From the NCBI GenBank assembly GCA_020638695.1, contig JACKIB010000009.1, positions 62,001-126,000 on the forward strand: 64,000 nucleotides of DNA, given 5' to 3'. The stretch is from Planctomycetota bacterium (GTDB taxonomy: Bacteria; Planctomycetota; UBA1135; UBA2386). Position 1 is the stretch's first letter; each line of letters starts with the position of its first letter. Below, piece after piece: positions 28,801-36,531 of this stretch. Below the pieces are notes generated by a model. It was not told the DNA's origin, did not search any database, and worked only from the letters and a program-made list of their open reading frames with translations. The translations under genes and the position numbers were made by a program.

Positions 28801-29010
28801 CGCCTGGTCGGTCTCGATCTTGGAGCGGTTGCCCGAAGTCTGGCCGGCTTCCGAAGCGAGCTGGTCGGCGACTTCATCGGCCGGGACGGCGCGGACGTCG
28901 TTCTCCGTCCAGCTGGCGACCGCGACGTTGGTGCTCTTGAACAGGGTGAGCCAGCCGAACACGCCAAGGCACGCGACGGCGATCAATGCGATCAGGAGTT
29001 TCGACTGCAC
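25864..29010 (-). CDS. Large envelope protein with repeated carboxypeptidase-regulatory-like domains
   Basis: About 1,048 residues from GTG 29010 (an ATG at 29064 would add 18). A membrane anchor follows at once (LLIALIAVACLGVFGWL). The body is a series of ~85-residue beta-sandwich repeats, each closing with a phrase such as IAHIAPGRYRVTA, LPPGAYTVEVRAKG, APPGKYLIRATAEG or LQPGDYIVRAF; I count at least seven. Two Gly/Arg-rich tracts interrupt it, at about 430-510 and 857-890. The fold is used for surface binding or structural roles. I see no peptidase domain. The C-terminus is again Asn/Gly/Arg-rich. Confidence 0.75.
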   Translation of the reverse strand: MQSKLLIALIAVACLGVFGWLTLFKSTNVAVASWTENDVRAVPADEVADQLASEAGQTSGNRSKIETDQATEDESEADRPLLTIRGRVVQSTGKPVAEAKVQLVLQSRNWRNRISKEVVTKNDGTFAFSGKGFTRLWVSLSVAHSELAPASAFKNFDDARGDLDMGDIKMVVGGSIVGSITDMQGNVVPGAEARLASDGRRGRFRFMGGNGEQDPVVLADASGTFRIAHIAPGRYRVTASAPHRQRASEGPITVVDGQEERLDPIQLGPGFELRGTVYKPDDSVVAGADVSVRSRDRRGREDRTKTDEHGVFAVDHLPPGAYTVEVRAKGFLPQSKTGIEVTQAEPLVFRLEPGLYLTGKVTDAVTHEPVPKYGIRIHRVAALPNPEADKQREAAQKLFERMRELRGKESTPETEAAMQGLRKELEAMRSTGVDLRGGRRGGDQTGRGGDRGGRGGDRGGRGRGRGGFAGADRGPGSPGGPGGARFGGRGNGGPGGWNWGFGGNRPGDTGPMEAHANGEFRFDGLDEGVYVLDVGTPDHQKLRSERIELRKGAESPALNLVVERGLSVSGTVHAKSGNQEVPRASIELRVVEEERQPDPNNDRPRSPEADAMRNRMREMMRRASGNGPRTTPLLTVRARADGSFQVRNAPPGKYLIRATAEGFTSTDSAVFTLDKDLTGLELTLGVLGTITGRVSGIPPGQRSEARVMAFAFPRNMKSVDVAEDGTYTISGLQPGDYIVRAFLGDARRFIFRELWGNMGRNGGTGTEPTFDVQVREGDTKTFHVAILANPSGTVAGSVLLNGKAARGYRVSLRKVETTPQTENNGMPRFGRFGFGDRSESVDLKGNFEIRDVDAGEYTLSVTRGGGGGGGGRGGRGGRGGFGGGGGGDLVRTRVTVIAGTTTQVPPIVVSSGSLQGTVALPEGTDAASLRGGRATLYKDVTAVPDPNQEGGRDVLRYSARVRDQKVEFQDLPIGNYLLVLRLSGREQTTQQLYVGAGTNPPVTLQPGAVRKPEPNKPNTSNGPASPTGPRARGGRNRGQNGGPGNNGR

Positions 29011-29159
29011 GGTAGGAACTGGATGTGGTTCGTCGGGGGCGGCGAAGCGACGACAGCCTCGCATTCGAGTATCGGACCATTACCTCAGGGGCCCCGTGTC
29101 GGGCACAGGGAGGGCCTGTAACTATGCTGCACAAAGCGGACGGGCCGCTCTGACCGGAG

Positions 29160-30500
29160 CTACTGCAGCACCAACACCAACGGGTTCGAGGTGCCGAACG
29201 CACCCGTGGTGTCGACCGCGAGGCACTGCACGGGGACGCTGCGCGAGCCCGATCCAGGGTTGGTGAACGCCAACCGGCTCGACCCGGTGGCGTCGAGCCT
29301 CAGGGCGAACACGGTCGGGGGTACGAGGAAATCGAGCGCGAACCAGGCGGCGACACCGCCGGCCGTGAACAGTGGGTACTCGCTGGGCTTGCGCGGCAGC
29401 GGCGACACCCCGACCCACGCGATACCCGAGGGCGGGCCGCCACTCAGCACCAGCGCAGCGGGTCCCGGGGGGACCGTGTTGCCGGGTGCTGCGCTCAGTT
29501 CCGGGCGCTGCGGTGCGAGCTCCCGCACTTCCGCGGTGGTCAGCCAATCGCTCGTCCACACGAGCATCTGTCCCGCCGATGTCGGCTGCCAAGCGTCGAA
29601 CGTCGCGGCGTCACCCGGCACGAACTGCAGGGTCACGGTGGTCAGGGCCGAACTGGGCACGAAGTCGGTCGCTTCCAGGGTGAAGGTGCCTGGCTGCGTT
29701 CGCCGCACCCCCCCGCGGTAGGCGTCGGTGATCCAGATCCTCGCCCGGTCGTCCAGCGCCAGGTCCGAGGCACCGTCGAGCTGAGCGAGCACGGTTTGCG
29801 CCTGCGCCAGAGTGAGTGGCGTCGGGCCCTGGATCGCCCTCGCGACGTCCGTGGAGGTGAAGCGCACCAGACTGGTCCCCCCGGACGGCGGCGGGAAGGT
29901 CGCGGGTGCCAGGCTGCACAGCAGGTCGCCGTTGTCCAGCACCACGAGCGGTCCGGATGCGCCACTGAGCTGGATGATCTCGCGGTGCTGGCCTTGTGCG
30001 GTGTCGAGCAGCCAAACCCCGGGTCGGGCGCCTGGTTTGGGCCAATCCGGGTTGGCTGCCATCAGCACGTCGCCCCGCGCGGTGAACGCGACGTCGAAAG
30101 CGTTGTCGAGGCCCGCGACGCCGGTGGTCCGGCCGCTGACCAGGTCGCGCAGGTACACGCGACGCGTCTGGTAGCTGGTGTACAGCAGCGTGGCATTCCC
30201 TGGCATCACAGCCATCACCCCGACTTGTTCACCAACCGGCAACTGGAACGCGACGCGGGTTCCGGTGGCGTCGCGGAGGTACACCAGGTTGTGCACCGAA
30301 ACGTAGAGCGCGCCGCGGCTCGGATCGGCCGCGAACCCGTTCATCGCGAGCGGCCCGGCAGTCTCGAGCCAGCGGATGTCGCTGCGATGGCCGGGTGGAG
30401 GAGTGAGCGGGAGCGTCTGCCCGTACGCCGCGCAGGCCAAGCACAGTGCGAGCGCGGTGTGCAGCAGGGGCGCCAATGCCGGGGGGTGGATGCGAGCCAT
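29160..30500 (-). CDS. Secreted beta-propeller-like protein
   Basis: A 446-residue protein from ATG 30500 (another ATG at 30518). A signal peptide ends CLACAAYGQ. The middle consists of repeated four-strand units (GALYVSVHNLVYLRD, RRVYLRDLVSGRTTG, GDVLMAANPDW, LDNGDLLCSLAPA, LALDDRARIWITDAYRGG), suggesting a propeller of the NHL/SMP-30 kind. The C-terminal ~80 residues form a separate domain ending VPVQCLAVDTTGAFGTSN. Similar closing domains recur in exported proteins of planctomycetes, which is part of the lineage inference. No catalytic residues can be assigned. Confidence 0.65.
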   Translation of the reverse strand: MARIHPPALAPLLHTALALCLACAAYGQTLPLTPPPGHRSDIRWLETAGPLAMNGFAADPSRGALYVSVHNLVYLRDATGTRVAFQLPVGEQVGVMAVMPGNATLLYTSYQTRRVYLRDLVSGRTTGVAGLDNAFDVAFTARGDVLMAANPDWPKPGARPGVWLLDTAQGQHREIIQLSGASGPLVVLDNGDLLCSLAPATFPPPSGGTSLVRFTSTDVARAIQGPTPLTLAQAQTVLAQLDGASDLALDDRARIWITDAYRGGVRRTQPGTFTLEATDFVPSSALTTVTLQFVPGDAATFDAWQPTSAGQMLVWTSDWLTTAEVRELAPQRPELSAAPGNTVPPGPAALVLSGGPPSGIAWVGVSPLPRKPSEYPLFTAGGVAAWFALDFLVPPTVFALRLDATGSSRLAFTNPGSGSRSVPVQCLAVDTTGAFGTSNPLVLVLQ

Positions 30501-30577
30501 GGGGGGGTGGTGGATCATCTGCAGTCGTGGTGCGATGATCCAGTCTGGGCCACGGCGATGCGCATTCCCCTGGATCG

Positions 30578-30847
30578 ATGACGAGAGCGAGGTTCGAGGA
30601 TTGCCCGGAGTGCGGGGCCCGCATCCGGGTCGGCAAGCTCGCCTGTCCGGAGTGCGGCAGCGATGCGCGGACCGGCTGGAAGGACAGCGACGAGGTCGAT
30701 TACCAGTCGGTGGAGATCCCGGAGGGTTGGGGCCCGGACGACGAACAGTCGACGCATTCCCGGCGCAGGGGGGCGCTGCGCAGCGTGCTGTTGGTGCTGC
30801 TGGTGATCGTGTTGGCGTGGGTGCTGATCGTGGTGGTCGCGCGCTGA
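30578..30847 (+). CDS. Small zinc-ribbon membrane protein
   Basis: An 89-residue protein starting at ATG 30578. Two CxxC pairs (CPECGARIRVGKLACPECG) form a zinc ribbon. An acidic linker (DSDEVDYQSVEIPEGWGPDDEQ) follows, then a basic stop and one C-terminal transmembrane helix (VLLVLLVIVLAWVLIVVVA). This is a tail-anchored layout with the ribbon in the cytoplasm. Function unknown. It is divergent from the propeller gene and convergent with the glycosyltransferase at 30879. Confidence 0.72.
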   Translation: MTRARFEDCPECGARIRVGKLACPECGSDARTGWKDSDEVDYQSVEIPEGWGPDDEQSTHSRRRGALRSVLLVLLVIVLAWVLIVVVAR

Positions 30848-30854
30848 CGCGAGC

Positions 30855-30866
30855 GGTCCGCGGACC
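30855..30866. terminator. 12-base GC palindrome between convergent genes
   Basis: GGTCCGCGGACC is a perfect palindrome in the 31-base gap between two converging stop codons. Its position suggests a bidirectional transcription end, but it has no loop and no T-tract. Confidence 0.3.
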
Positions 30867-30878
30867 CGCGCCGCCCGA

Positions 30879-31850
30879 TCAGATTCCGCGGCGCAGGTGG
30901 CGTTCGACCCGCCGGAACCAGAGTCCGGTCCATCCCCGGCGCAGTCTCGTGGCGTTGCCGCCCAAGTAGATACCCAGGGCCGACCACTTGGCGTACTCCG
31001 CCGCCCAGGTGCGCAGTTCACCGCGCTGCGACTCGGGTAGGTCGAGCTGGTCGACGATGCGCACCATCTCCACCTGACCGTCGCGCGATGCGCGCCGGAA
31101 GTCGGCCCACGTCGGCAGCACGTGCACATCGAACAGGTCGCGCAGGTTCTCGTGGTCGCAGAAGATCCGCTTGCCCTCCTCCTTGGGGGTACGGTTGTGG
31201 CTGTGCACCACCGCGCTGCGCGGCTCGTACACGATGCTGTGGCCGGCGAGGATCAAGCGCTTGCCGAACGCCACGTCCTCGCCGAATCGCCGGTAGCCGA
31301 ACGGATGCTGCTCCCACGTGCTGCGGCGCACGCTGCCGGCGACGTTGTCGTACGCACACAGCTGGAGGCGTTGCAGCGGTGCGAGGGCGTCGAACTCCGC
31401 CTGCCGCGCGCCTTCGAGCCGCTGCACCACCGGGTCAGGGCGTCCGGCGGTCCACTCGAGAATGCGCTTCTTGATCAGCGGGTTGCAGTCATCGCGCGGA
31501 ATCTGTCGGCAGTACGCCGCGCCGACCGCGGGATCCTGGTAGGCGGCGACCAGCATCGGCAGCCAGCGATCGTCGGTCGGCACGGCGTCCTGGGTGAGTA
31601 GCACGACGACTTCTCCCGAGGTCTTGCCGATCGCCAGGTCGCGAGTGGTGCCGTGGTTGAACGCGCGCTTGTCGATGCCGTGCACCGTGAACCCGTGGGC
31701 TGCCAGGCGTTCGCACGTGCCGTCGGTCGAACCGCTGTCGACCGCGACGCGCTCCAGCCGGTCCGCACCCGGCTGCGCGTCGATGCCCCGCAGCACGTCT
31801 TCCAACAGCGAGCCGGCGTTGAGGGTCGGGATCACCAGGCTGACGCGCAT
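30879..31850 (-). CDS. Family 2 glycosyltransferase
   Basis: A 323-residue GT-A enzyme. It has N-terminal VSLVIPTLNAGSLLEDVL, the VDSGSTDGTCE nucleotide-binding strand, and a QDAVPTDDRWL motif in place of the usual DxD. The acceptor-side segment is YRRFGEDVAFGKRLILAGHSIVYEP, with ED as the catalytic-base region. It resembles rhamnosyltransferases of O-antigen loci. A C-terminal amphipathic tail rich in Arg may bind the membrane. Donor and acceptor are unknown. It is divergent from a GT4-like gene at 31944. Confidence 0.8.
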   Translation of the reverse strand: MRVSLVIPTLNAGSLLEDVLRGIDAQPGADRLERVAVDSGSTDGTCERLAAHGFTVHGIDKRAFNHGTTRDLAIGKTSGEVVVLLTQDAVPTDDRWLPMLVAAYQDPAVGAAYCRQIPRDDCNPLIKKRILEWTAGRPDPVVQRLEGARQAEFDALAPLQRLQLCAYDNVAGSVRRSTWEQHPFGYRRFGEDVAFGKRLILAGHSIVYEPRSAVVHSHNRTPKEEGKRIFCDHENLRDLFDVHVLPTWADFRRASRDGQVEMVRIVDQLDLPESQRGELRTWAAEYAKWSALGIYLGGNATRLRRGWTGLWFRRVERHLRRGI

Positions 31851-31943
31851 GATCTGATGATCGGGCGGGTCGGCGCTGGTTCAAGGCGTCGCCACCCCCG
31901 AACATCCGAGCGCCCACCACCGGTGCGCATCGAGACAACCCGG

Positions 31944-32696
31944 ATGAACGTGATCGTGGTCAGCGCCAGCCGCGGCGCCGCGTCGAGCCAGCTCGCGGCC
32001 GAAGGACACTACGCGTGCGAACTCGCCCGGCTGGGGTGCACGGTTCGCTGGCTGCCCGTGGTCGCCGCACCGGATCGGTTGCCCGAACCCGGCCCCGGCG
32101 TCCGGTTGGAGCCGATCGTCAGCCGCCCCCCCGGGTTCGTGGCCGTGGCGTCCCGCGTCCTCGACGCGATCGCCGACCAGGCGGTGGCATGTGCGGTGGC
32201 TGCCGAGCTGCCCGACGTCGTGCACATCCTGGGACTCGGCGGCACGGCGTCGGTGAACCTGGCGTGGATGGCCAACCGTCTCGGGGCGCGTGCGGTAGTC
32301 AGCGCCGACGCGCACCAGGTTGTCTGCCACCGTGGCGATCTGCGGTTCGCCGGCCGGACGGAATGCACCGAGTGGCGCGAACCGGCGCGCTGCGCGGCCT
32401 GCACCGGCATCGCGGCCCCAGGTGGCATCGGTCCGGTGCGTGCGTTGCTCGGCCGTGCACTGGCTGCGTGTCGCTCGCCGTACGACCCGCGGCCGGTCCA
32501 GGGGAACTTCCGAAACCGCACCGAACTGGTTCTGGGTGGTGTCCTCGTGGCGGACTTGCTGTGGGTCGGCAGCGCCCAGGACCGCGACCGGCTGGCGGCG
32601 TTCGGCGTGCGTCGCGAGCGAGTCGAGATCGACCCCGAGAACGCGGCGCTCCGTCTGGAGCGCCTACGGAGTCTGGTGCGGCGGGGGGATTCCTGA
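31944..32696 (+). CDS. GT4-like glycosyltransferase N-terminal domain only
   Basis: A 250-residue protein from ATG 31944. It looks like the N-terminal Rossmann domain of GT-B enzymes: VIVVSASRGAASSQLAAEGHYACELARLG, DVVHILGLGGTASVNLAWMANRLGARAVVSADAH, then a Cys-containing loop like that of the GT4 enzyme at 57671. It stops at the point where the interdomain linker should begin. There is no C-terminal UDP/GDP-sugar domain and no E-x7-E motif. It may be a truncated gene or a donor-less accessory subunit. The downstream 178-base gap shows no second half in any frame. Confidence 0.6.
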   Translation: MNVIVVSASRGAASSQLAAEGHYACELARLGCTVRWLPVVAAPDRLPEPGPGVRLEPIVSRPPGFVAVASRVLDAIADQAVACAVAAELPDVVHILGLGGTASVNLAWMANRLGARAVVSADAHQVVCHRGDLRFAGRTECTEWREPARCAACTGIAAPGGIGPVRALLGRALAACRSPYDPRPVQGNFRNRTELVLGGVLVADLLWVGSAQDRDRLAAFGVRRERVEIDPENAALRLERLRSLVRRGDS

Positions 32697-32874
32697 CCCT
32701 GGCCCGTGGAATCGCGGGGCGATTCGGGGCGCGCGGTTGTGCATCACCCATCCGCTGATAGCCTGGGCCCGAGTAGCGGCGCGGGATCGCACAGGTCAGT
32801 GTCGATCGAGCCACGCGAATGTCGCGTGTGCACCGCAGCCCCGTCGTGATCAGTTCGGACCAGCGGAGCCGGAC

Positions 32875-33453
32875 ATGCGGATTCTGGGAGTGGACCCCGG
32901 CACCCTGGTGGTGGGCTTCGGGTGTCTCGAGCACGCGCCACCGACTCCCGCCGCGACGGATCAGGCCGCCCGTGCGCCGATGGCGCACCGGGTGGGCAAC
33001 CTCGCGGGCAGCCTCGGGCGTGATCGCGTCCAGCTGGTGCGTGCCGGGGTGCTGCGGCTCGGACGTGCCGAACCGGTCCAGGACCGACTGGGTCGGTTGG
33101 CGGACGAGATGCGCGCCCTGATCGCTTCGCTGGCGCCGGACGGCGTGGCGCTGGAGGAGGCCTACTTCGGCAAGAGTGTCCAATCGGCGCTGCGGTTGGG
33201 AGAGGCGCGCGGCGTGATCCTCGCCGAGGCGTCGCGCGCCGGCATCGTGGTCGAACAGTTCGCACCCGCGCGGGTCAAGCGGGCGATCGCGGGGGCAGGG
33301 GCCGCGACCAAGGAGCGAGTTGCCGCGATGGTCGCGCAGGCGCTGCGGCTCGGGGGCGCGCTTCCGGCAGATGCAACCGACGCTCTGGCTGTCGGGCTGT
33401 GCTGCTTGGAGGCGCGCCGCGTGCTGAACGCCACAGCGCTGCGTCGCCCGTGA
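32875..33453 (+). CDS. ruvC: Holliday-junction endonuclease RuvC
   Basis: A 192-residue RNase H-fold resolvase. The start at ATG 32875 puts the first catalytic Asp at D7 (ILGVDPGT). The other acidic residues are E94 (VALEEAYFGK) and D166/D169 (ADATDALAVGL). A ~25-residue Pro/Ala insertion lies after the first strand (residues 20-50), longer than in the usual ~165-180-residue RuvC. It cuts four-way junctions with RuvAB, whose genes are not in the window. No clear ribosome-binding site; a GGAG-like element lies about 10 bases upstream. Confidence 0.9.
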   Translation: MRILGVDPGTLVVGFGCLEHAPPTPAATDQAARAPMAHRVGNLAGSLGRDRVQLVRAGVLRLGRAEPVQDRLGRLADEMRALIASLAPDGVALEEAYFGKSVQSALRLGEARGVILAEASRAGIVVEQFAPARVKRAIAGAGAATKERVAAMVAQALRLGGALPADATDALAVGLCCLEARRVLNATALRRP

Positions 33454-33790
33454 TCGGCGCGGTGGACAACCGTCACCTCGGGGGATGGCCTGTCGCAGTG
33501 TCGCCGCCGCGCCGTTCGCGGAACTCGCGACGCCGTCGAGGATTCCTCGTCACCACGTGTGAATGGTGCTTGCTTTTTCCGCTCGGCGGAAGTTGACTAT
33601 CCCGGTCCGCATCCATGTGTCATGCCGCGGACAGGAAACCTTGGTCAGCCAGTTGGCGGTTTCCGGGTAGCGCTGTGAGGAGCGGTATCCGGGCGGTTCT
33701 CGACACGACGCATACAGCGATGGCGTCATCGCCGGCCTGTGGAGCCTCCCATGCGAGGGTTCGATCGGTGGTGGAAGCCGAGGAGGCAGA
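33454..33790. other. Gene-free stretch between ruvC and the nuclease-fold-like gene
   Basis: About 340 bases. It is less GC-rich around 33560-33620 and contains a TTGACT box (33593-33598) without a convincing -10 partner. I see no gene, tRNA or strong hairpin. Confidence 0.45.
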
Positions 33791-34831
33791 ATGATCTCTG
33801 GTCCGACCATTCCGAATACGGTCGCCGGCTTGCGCGAGCTGATCACGCGCGACGCGGGCCTTCTCGAGCACGGCCTGGAGATCCTGAGCGAGGATCTCGT
33901 GCTCGGCCAGGACAACGTGGTGGACGTGCTCGCGCGCGATGCGGCGGGTGCTCCCGTTCTCCTGTTCACCGCCGCGCCCGAACGTGTGGCGCGGCTTCGA
34001 ACCGACTTGTGCGGTGCGCACAGTTGGATGGGTGACAATGCCGAGTTCCTGGTTCGCGAGCTGGGGGACTCGGTGCTTCGCGCCGACTTGCCACCGCGCT
34101 GCATCGTGGTCGGAATCGAGTTCCTGACCGAAACCCTGCGCGATCTGCAGGGTCTGGGTGGCGGGCTCGATGTCCGGGTAGTGCAAGTCTGCTGGATGCA
34201 CGTCGGTGGACGCCTGCGCGTGGGAATGACCGATCTCCCGTCCTCGGCGCCTGGAGTCAGCGCGCCTGGCGGGCGGACGATGGATCGCCCCGCGGCGCTG
34301 CGGCGGACCGACGGCTGGCAGATTCCACCGGGCGTCGTGGCCCCGGGGGACCGCAAGGTGCTGGCACTGTTCCTCGACCTGCTGCAGCGGGTCGACCACC
34401 GCTTGGGTGCGACGGCCGATCGGTTCTCGCTCCACGTCTCCTGCGCGGGTACGCCGATCGTGGTCGCCGGCCTGGTCGATGGGCGGCTCCAGGCCCAGTT
34501 CTCGGTCGACAGTGACGGCGGGGAACCGGTTCGGATGGAACTCGACGCCACGAGCTGCCACACCGTCGTCGATCGGGTCATGCGCCACGTCTTGGCGCGA
34601 TTCGAGTCGTCGACATACGACTGCCGAACCCTGCGCGAGGTCGCGTCGGATCGGCCCGCGAACGAACGGAGCGACCCGCGCGCCGTGACCATCGGACTCC
34701 AGGGGACCGGCCAAACTCGCCGTGGATCGGTCGATCGCTTCTCTTTGGAACCCATCCGCCGGATGGCTGCGGAGGCGCAGCTCTCTCGGGCGGAGATTTC
34801 CGCGCTCGGTGAGGATTGCTCGGATGCCTGA
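33791..34831 (+). CDS. Protein with a possible inactivated PD-(D/E)xK nuclease domain, unknown
   Basis: A 346-residue protein from ATG 33791. Residues ~20-70 (LLEHGLEILSEDLVLGQDN, VVDVLARDAAGAPVLL) follow the E...D...strand pattern of the NucS/DUF91-type nuclease fold. Where the second acidic-x-lysine should be, the sequence is FTAAPE. The remaining ~270 residues contain regular strands and helices (VVQVCWMHVGGRLRVGM; VLALFLDLLQRVDHRLGA; FSLHVSCAGTPIVVAGLV) and a basic C-terminus. I recognise no family for that part. It may be a non-catalytic DNA-binding protein; this is inference. It precedes the FleN/MinD-like gene by 76 bases. Confidence 0.5.
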   Translation: MISGPTIPNTVAGLRELITRDAGLLEHGLEILSEDLVLGQDNVVDVLARDAAGAPVLLFTAAPERVARLRTDLCGAHSWMGDNAEFLVRELGDSVLRADLPPRCIVVGIEFLTETLRDLQGLGGGLDVRVVQVCWMHVGGRLRVGMTDLPSSAPGVSAPGGRTMDRPAALRRTDGWQIPPGVVAPGDRKVLALFLDLLQRVDHRLGATADRFSLHVSCAGTPIVVAGLVDGRLQAQFSVDSDGGEPVRMELDATSCHTVVDRVMRHVLARFESSTYDCRTLREVASDRPANERSDPRAVTIGLQGTGQTRRGSVDRFSLEPIRRMAAEAQLSRAEISALGEDCSDA

Positions 34832-34907
34832 GACGACCGGAGAGTCGCCGCTGACGGACAGCACCTGAACCCCAGCCGAGGGCGGCGTTCCACCCACGGG
34901 GTGATCA

Positions 34908-35882
34908 GTGGAAAGAGCCGTTCCGGAGGCAAATGGGTGGGGGGCCGTTTGGGCCCGCCGCCTGTCTCGACTGTTCTCGATTCGTGAACGACCCGGGCAG
35001 GACATCCGGCCGGGGGGGATGGCGATCTCGCGATCGGACGTCGCGCAGGGGGGTGAAACGCCCGAGGCCCTGGTCCTGGCGGTTGCGAGCGGGAAGGGGG
35101 GCACCGGAAAGTCGTTCCTGTCCACCAACCTCGCAGTTGCTCTGTCCGCCGCCGGAAAGCGGGTCACCCTAGTGGACTGCGATTTCGGGCTGGGCAACGA
35201 CCACTTGTTGCTCGGGGTGTCGCCCACGCGCTCCATCCAACACTTCTTCCGCGGGGATGCGATTCTGGCCGACCTCGTGGTCCCGACCCGCCATGGGCCC
35301 GAGCTGCTGCCAGGAGGATCGGGAATCACTCGGCTCGCGGACCTCGCCGAGCACGAGCTCTCGGCGCTCGGCGATGGCCTGGCGACGATCGCGGTGCGGT
35401 CGGATGTGCTCTTCCTGGATTCTGCCGCCGGGATCGCTCCGCAGGGCCTGCTCACCCTGCTCGCCGCGCACCATGTCGTGGTAGTCACCCACCCCGAGAT
35501 CGCGGCGATGACGGACGCCTACGCGGTGATCAAGTGCCTGGCGTCCCACGCCGACCGCCCGGAGATCGATCTGGTGGTGAATCGCGTCGCCAGTGCGGCC
35601 CAGGGCGAGGCGACATTCCGCAAGTTGGAAGCGGTTTCCCGGCGCTTTTGTGCGCTGCCGCTCCACTACCTCGGGAGCATCCCGGAGGACAAATCGATCA
35701 CCCAGCTACGCCTCGACCAGGCGCCCATCGTGGTCAGCAACCCGACCAGCGCCGCGGCGTTGGCGATCCACGAGATCGCGCGACGGCTCGGGGAACGCGC
35801 GGGTGGGTTCGCCCCCCGTCGAGTCATGCGGACGCTGGCTCAGCGCTTCCGCCAGGGCATGAACCCACGTCCGATTCCGTGA
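34908..35882 (+). CDS. FleN/MinD-family P-loop ATPase
   Basis: A 324-residue protein from GTG 34908. The deviant Walker A SGKGGTGKS (residues 61-69) is that of the ParA/MinD/FleN group. It is followed by VTLVDCDFGLGNDHLLLG and the switch DVLFLDSAAGIAP. The last third carries VVNRVASAAQGEATFRKL and a basic amphipathic tail. The ~55 residues before the P-loop are longer than usual for MinD and resemble the N-terminal extension of FleN/FlhG. No flagellar genes lie nearby. The 3' end overlaps the next gene as GTGA. Confidence 0.75.
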   Translation: MERAVPEANGWGAVWARRLSRLFSIRERPGQDIRPGGMAISRSDVAQGGETPEALVLAVASGKGGTGKSFLSTNLAVALSAAGKRVTLVDCDFGLGNDHLLLGVSPTRSIQHFFRGDAILADLVVPTRHGPELLPGGSGITRLADLAEHELSALGDGLATIAVRSDVLFLDSAAGIAPQGLLTLLAAHHVVVVTHPEIAAMTDAYAVIKCLASHADRPEIDLVVNRVASAAQGEATFRKLEAVSRRFCALPLHYLGSIPEDKSITQLRLDQAPIVVSNPTSAAALAIHEIARRLGERAGGFAPRRVMRTLAQRFRQGMNPRPIP

Positions 35883-36229
35883 CCGATCTGCCGCCGTCGC
35901 GCCGGCGGTTGCTGCGGTTCGCCTGGGCGGGGCTGACCTTCTTCTACCTGCTGCGGCTGGTGGCGGTGGGGGTGGCAGCACCACCGAACTTGCCGTGCGT
36001 GCGTCCGGTGACGGTCGAACTCAACCGGGCGTCGATCGCCCAGCTGTGCACGCTTCCGGGGATCGGCCGGACCAAGGCGCAGGCGATCGTGCTGCACCGG
36101 GTGCGGCATGGGCCGTTCCGCCGGGTCGGCGACCTTGCGCGGGTTGACGGACTCGGACCCAAGACCGCCGCTCGGCTGGTACCGTTCGTGCGCATCGTGC
36201 AGGATCCGGCCCCTGCTCGGCCGAGGTAG
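35879..36229 (+). CDS. Membrane-anchored helix-hairpin-helix protein (ComEA-like)
   Basis: A 116-residue protein whose GTG start (35879) overlaps the upstream stop by four bases. A basic N-terminus and one membrane helix (FAWAGLTFFYLLRLVAVGVA) are followed by a helix-hairpin-helix pair: VELNRASIAQLCTLPGIGRTKAQAIVLHRVRHGPF and VGDLARVDGLGPKTAARLVPFV. This is the ComEA layout: an anchored DNA-binding domain facing out of the cytoplasm, used in DNA uptake. ComEC is not encoded in the window. Coupling to a MinD-like ATPase is unusual. Confidence 0.75.
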   Translation: MTDLPPSRRRLLRFAWAGLTFFYLLRLVAVGVAAPPNLPCVRPVTVELNRASIAQLCTLPGIGRTKAQAIVLHRVRHGPFRRVGDLARVDGLGPKTAARLVPFVRIVQDPAPARPR

Positions 36230-36531
36230 CCTTTCAGCAGCGCCAGCAGCCAGCGTTGCAGTCCACCGAGCGTCAGTTCCTCGCCCGCGTAGTCGAGCAG
36301 CCGCCAGGTCAGCTGCGGGGCCGCGGATCGTGACGTTGCGCGAAGCTTCGTCCGTACCTCCCATGACACGTGGCAGCTGTTTTCGCTGACATGCAGCGGC
36401 CCCGGAAGCTCCAGCAAGCAAGCGGCCCAGGCCTCATGGCGGCGCGAAGCGCCGCGCTCACCCGAGTCTTTGGGTGCGGCCTTGGCCGCGATAGGTTGTG
36501 CGGGGATCGCCTTGGCCCGACACTTCCGGCG
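36230..36531. other. Gap before nadC with peptide-like minus-strand segment
   Basis: No gene with a proper start and stop. On the minus strand, about 36210-36405 reads as a protein-like stretch (LTWRLLDYAGEELTLGGLQRW and flanks), but the frame runs on through the helix-hairpin-helix gene and has no ribosome-binding site. It may be a gene remnant. Confidence 0.35.

Noticed and set aside
34908..35882. Flagellar regulator FleN
   Set aside because: The sequence fits FleN/MinD, but no flagellar gene is present, so a flagellar role is not claimed.
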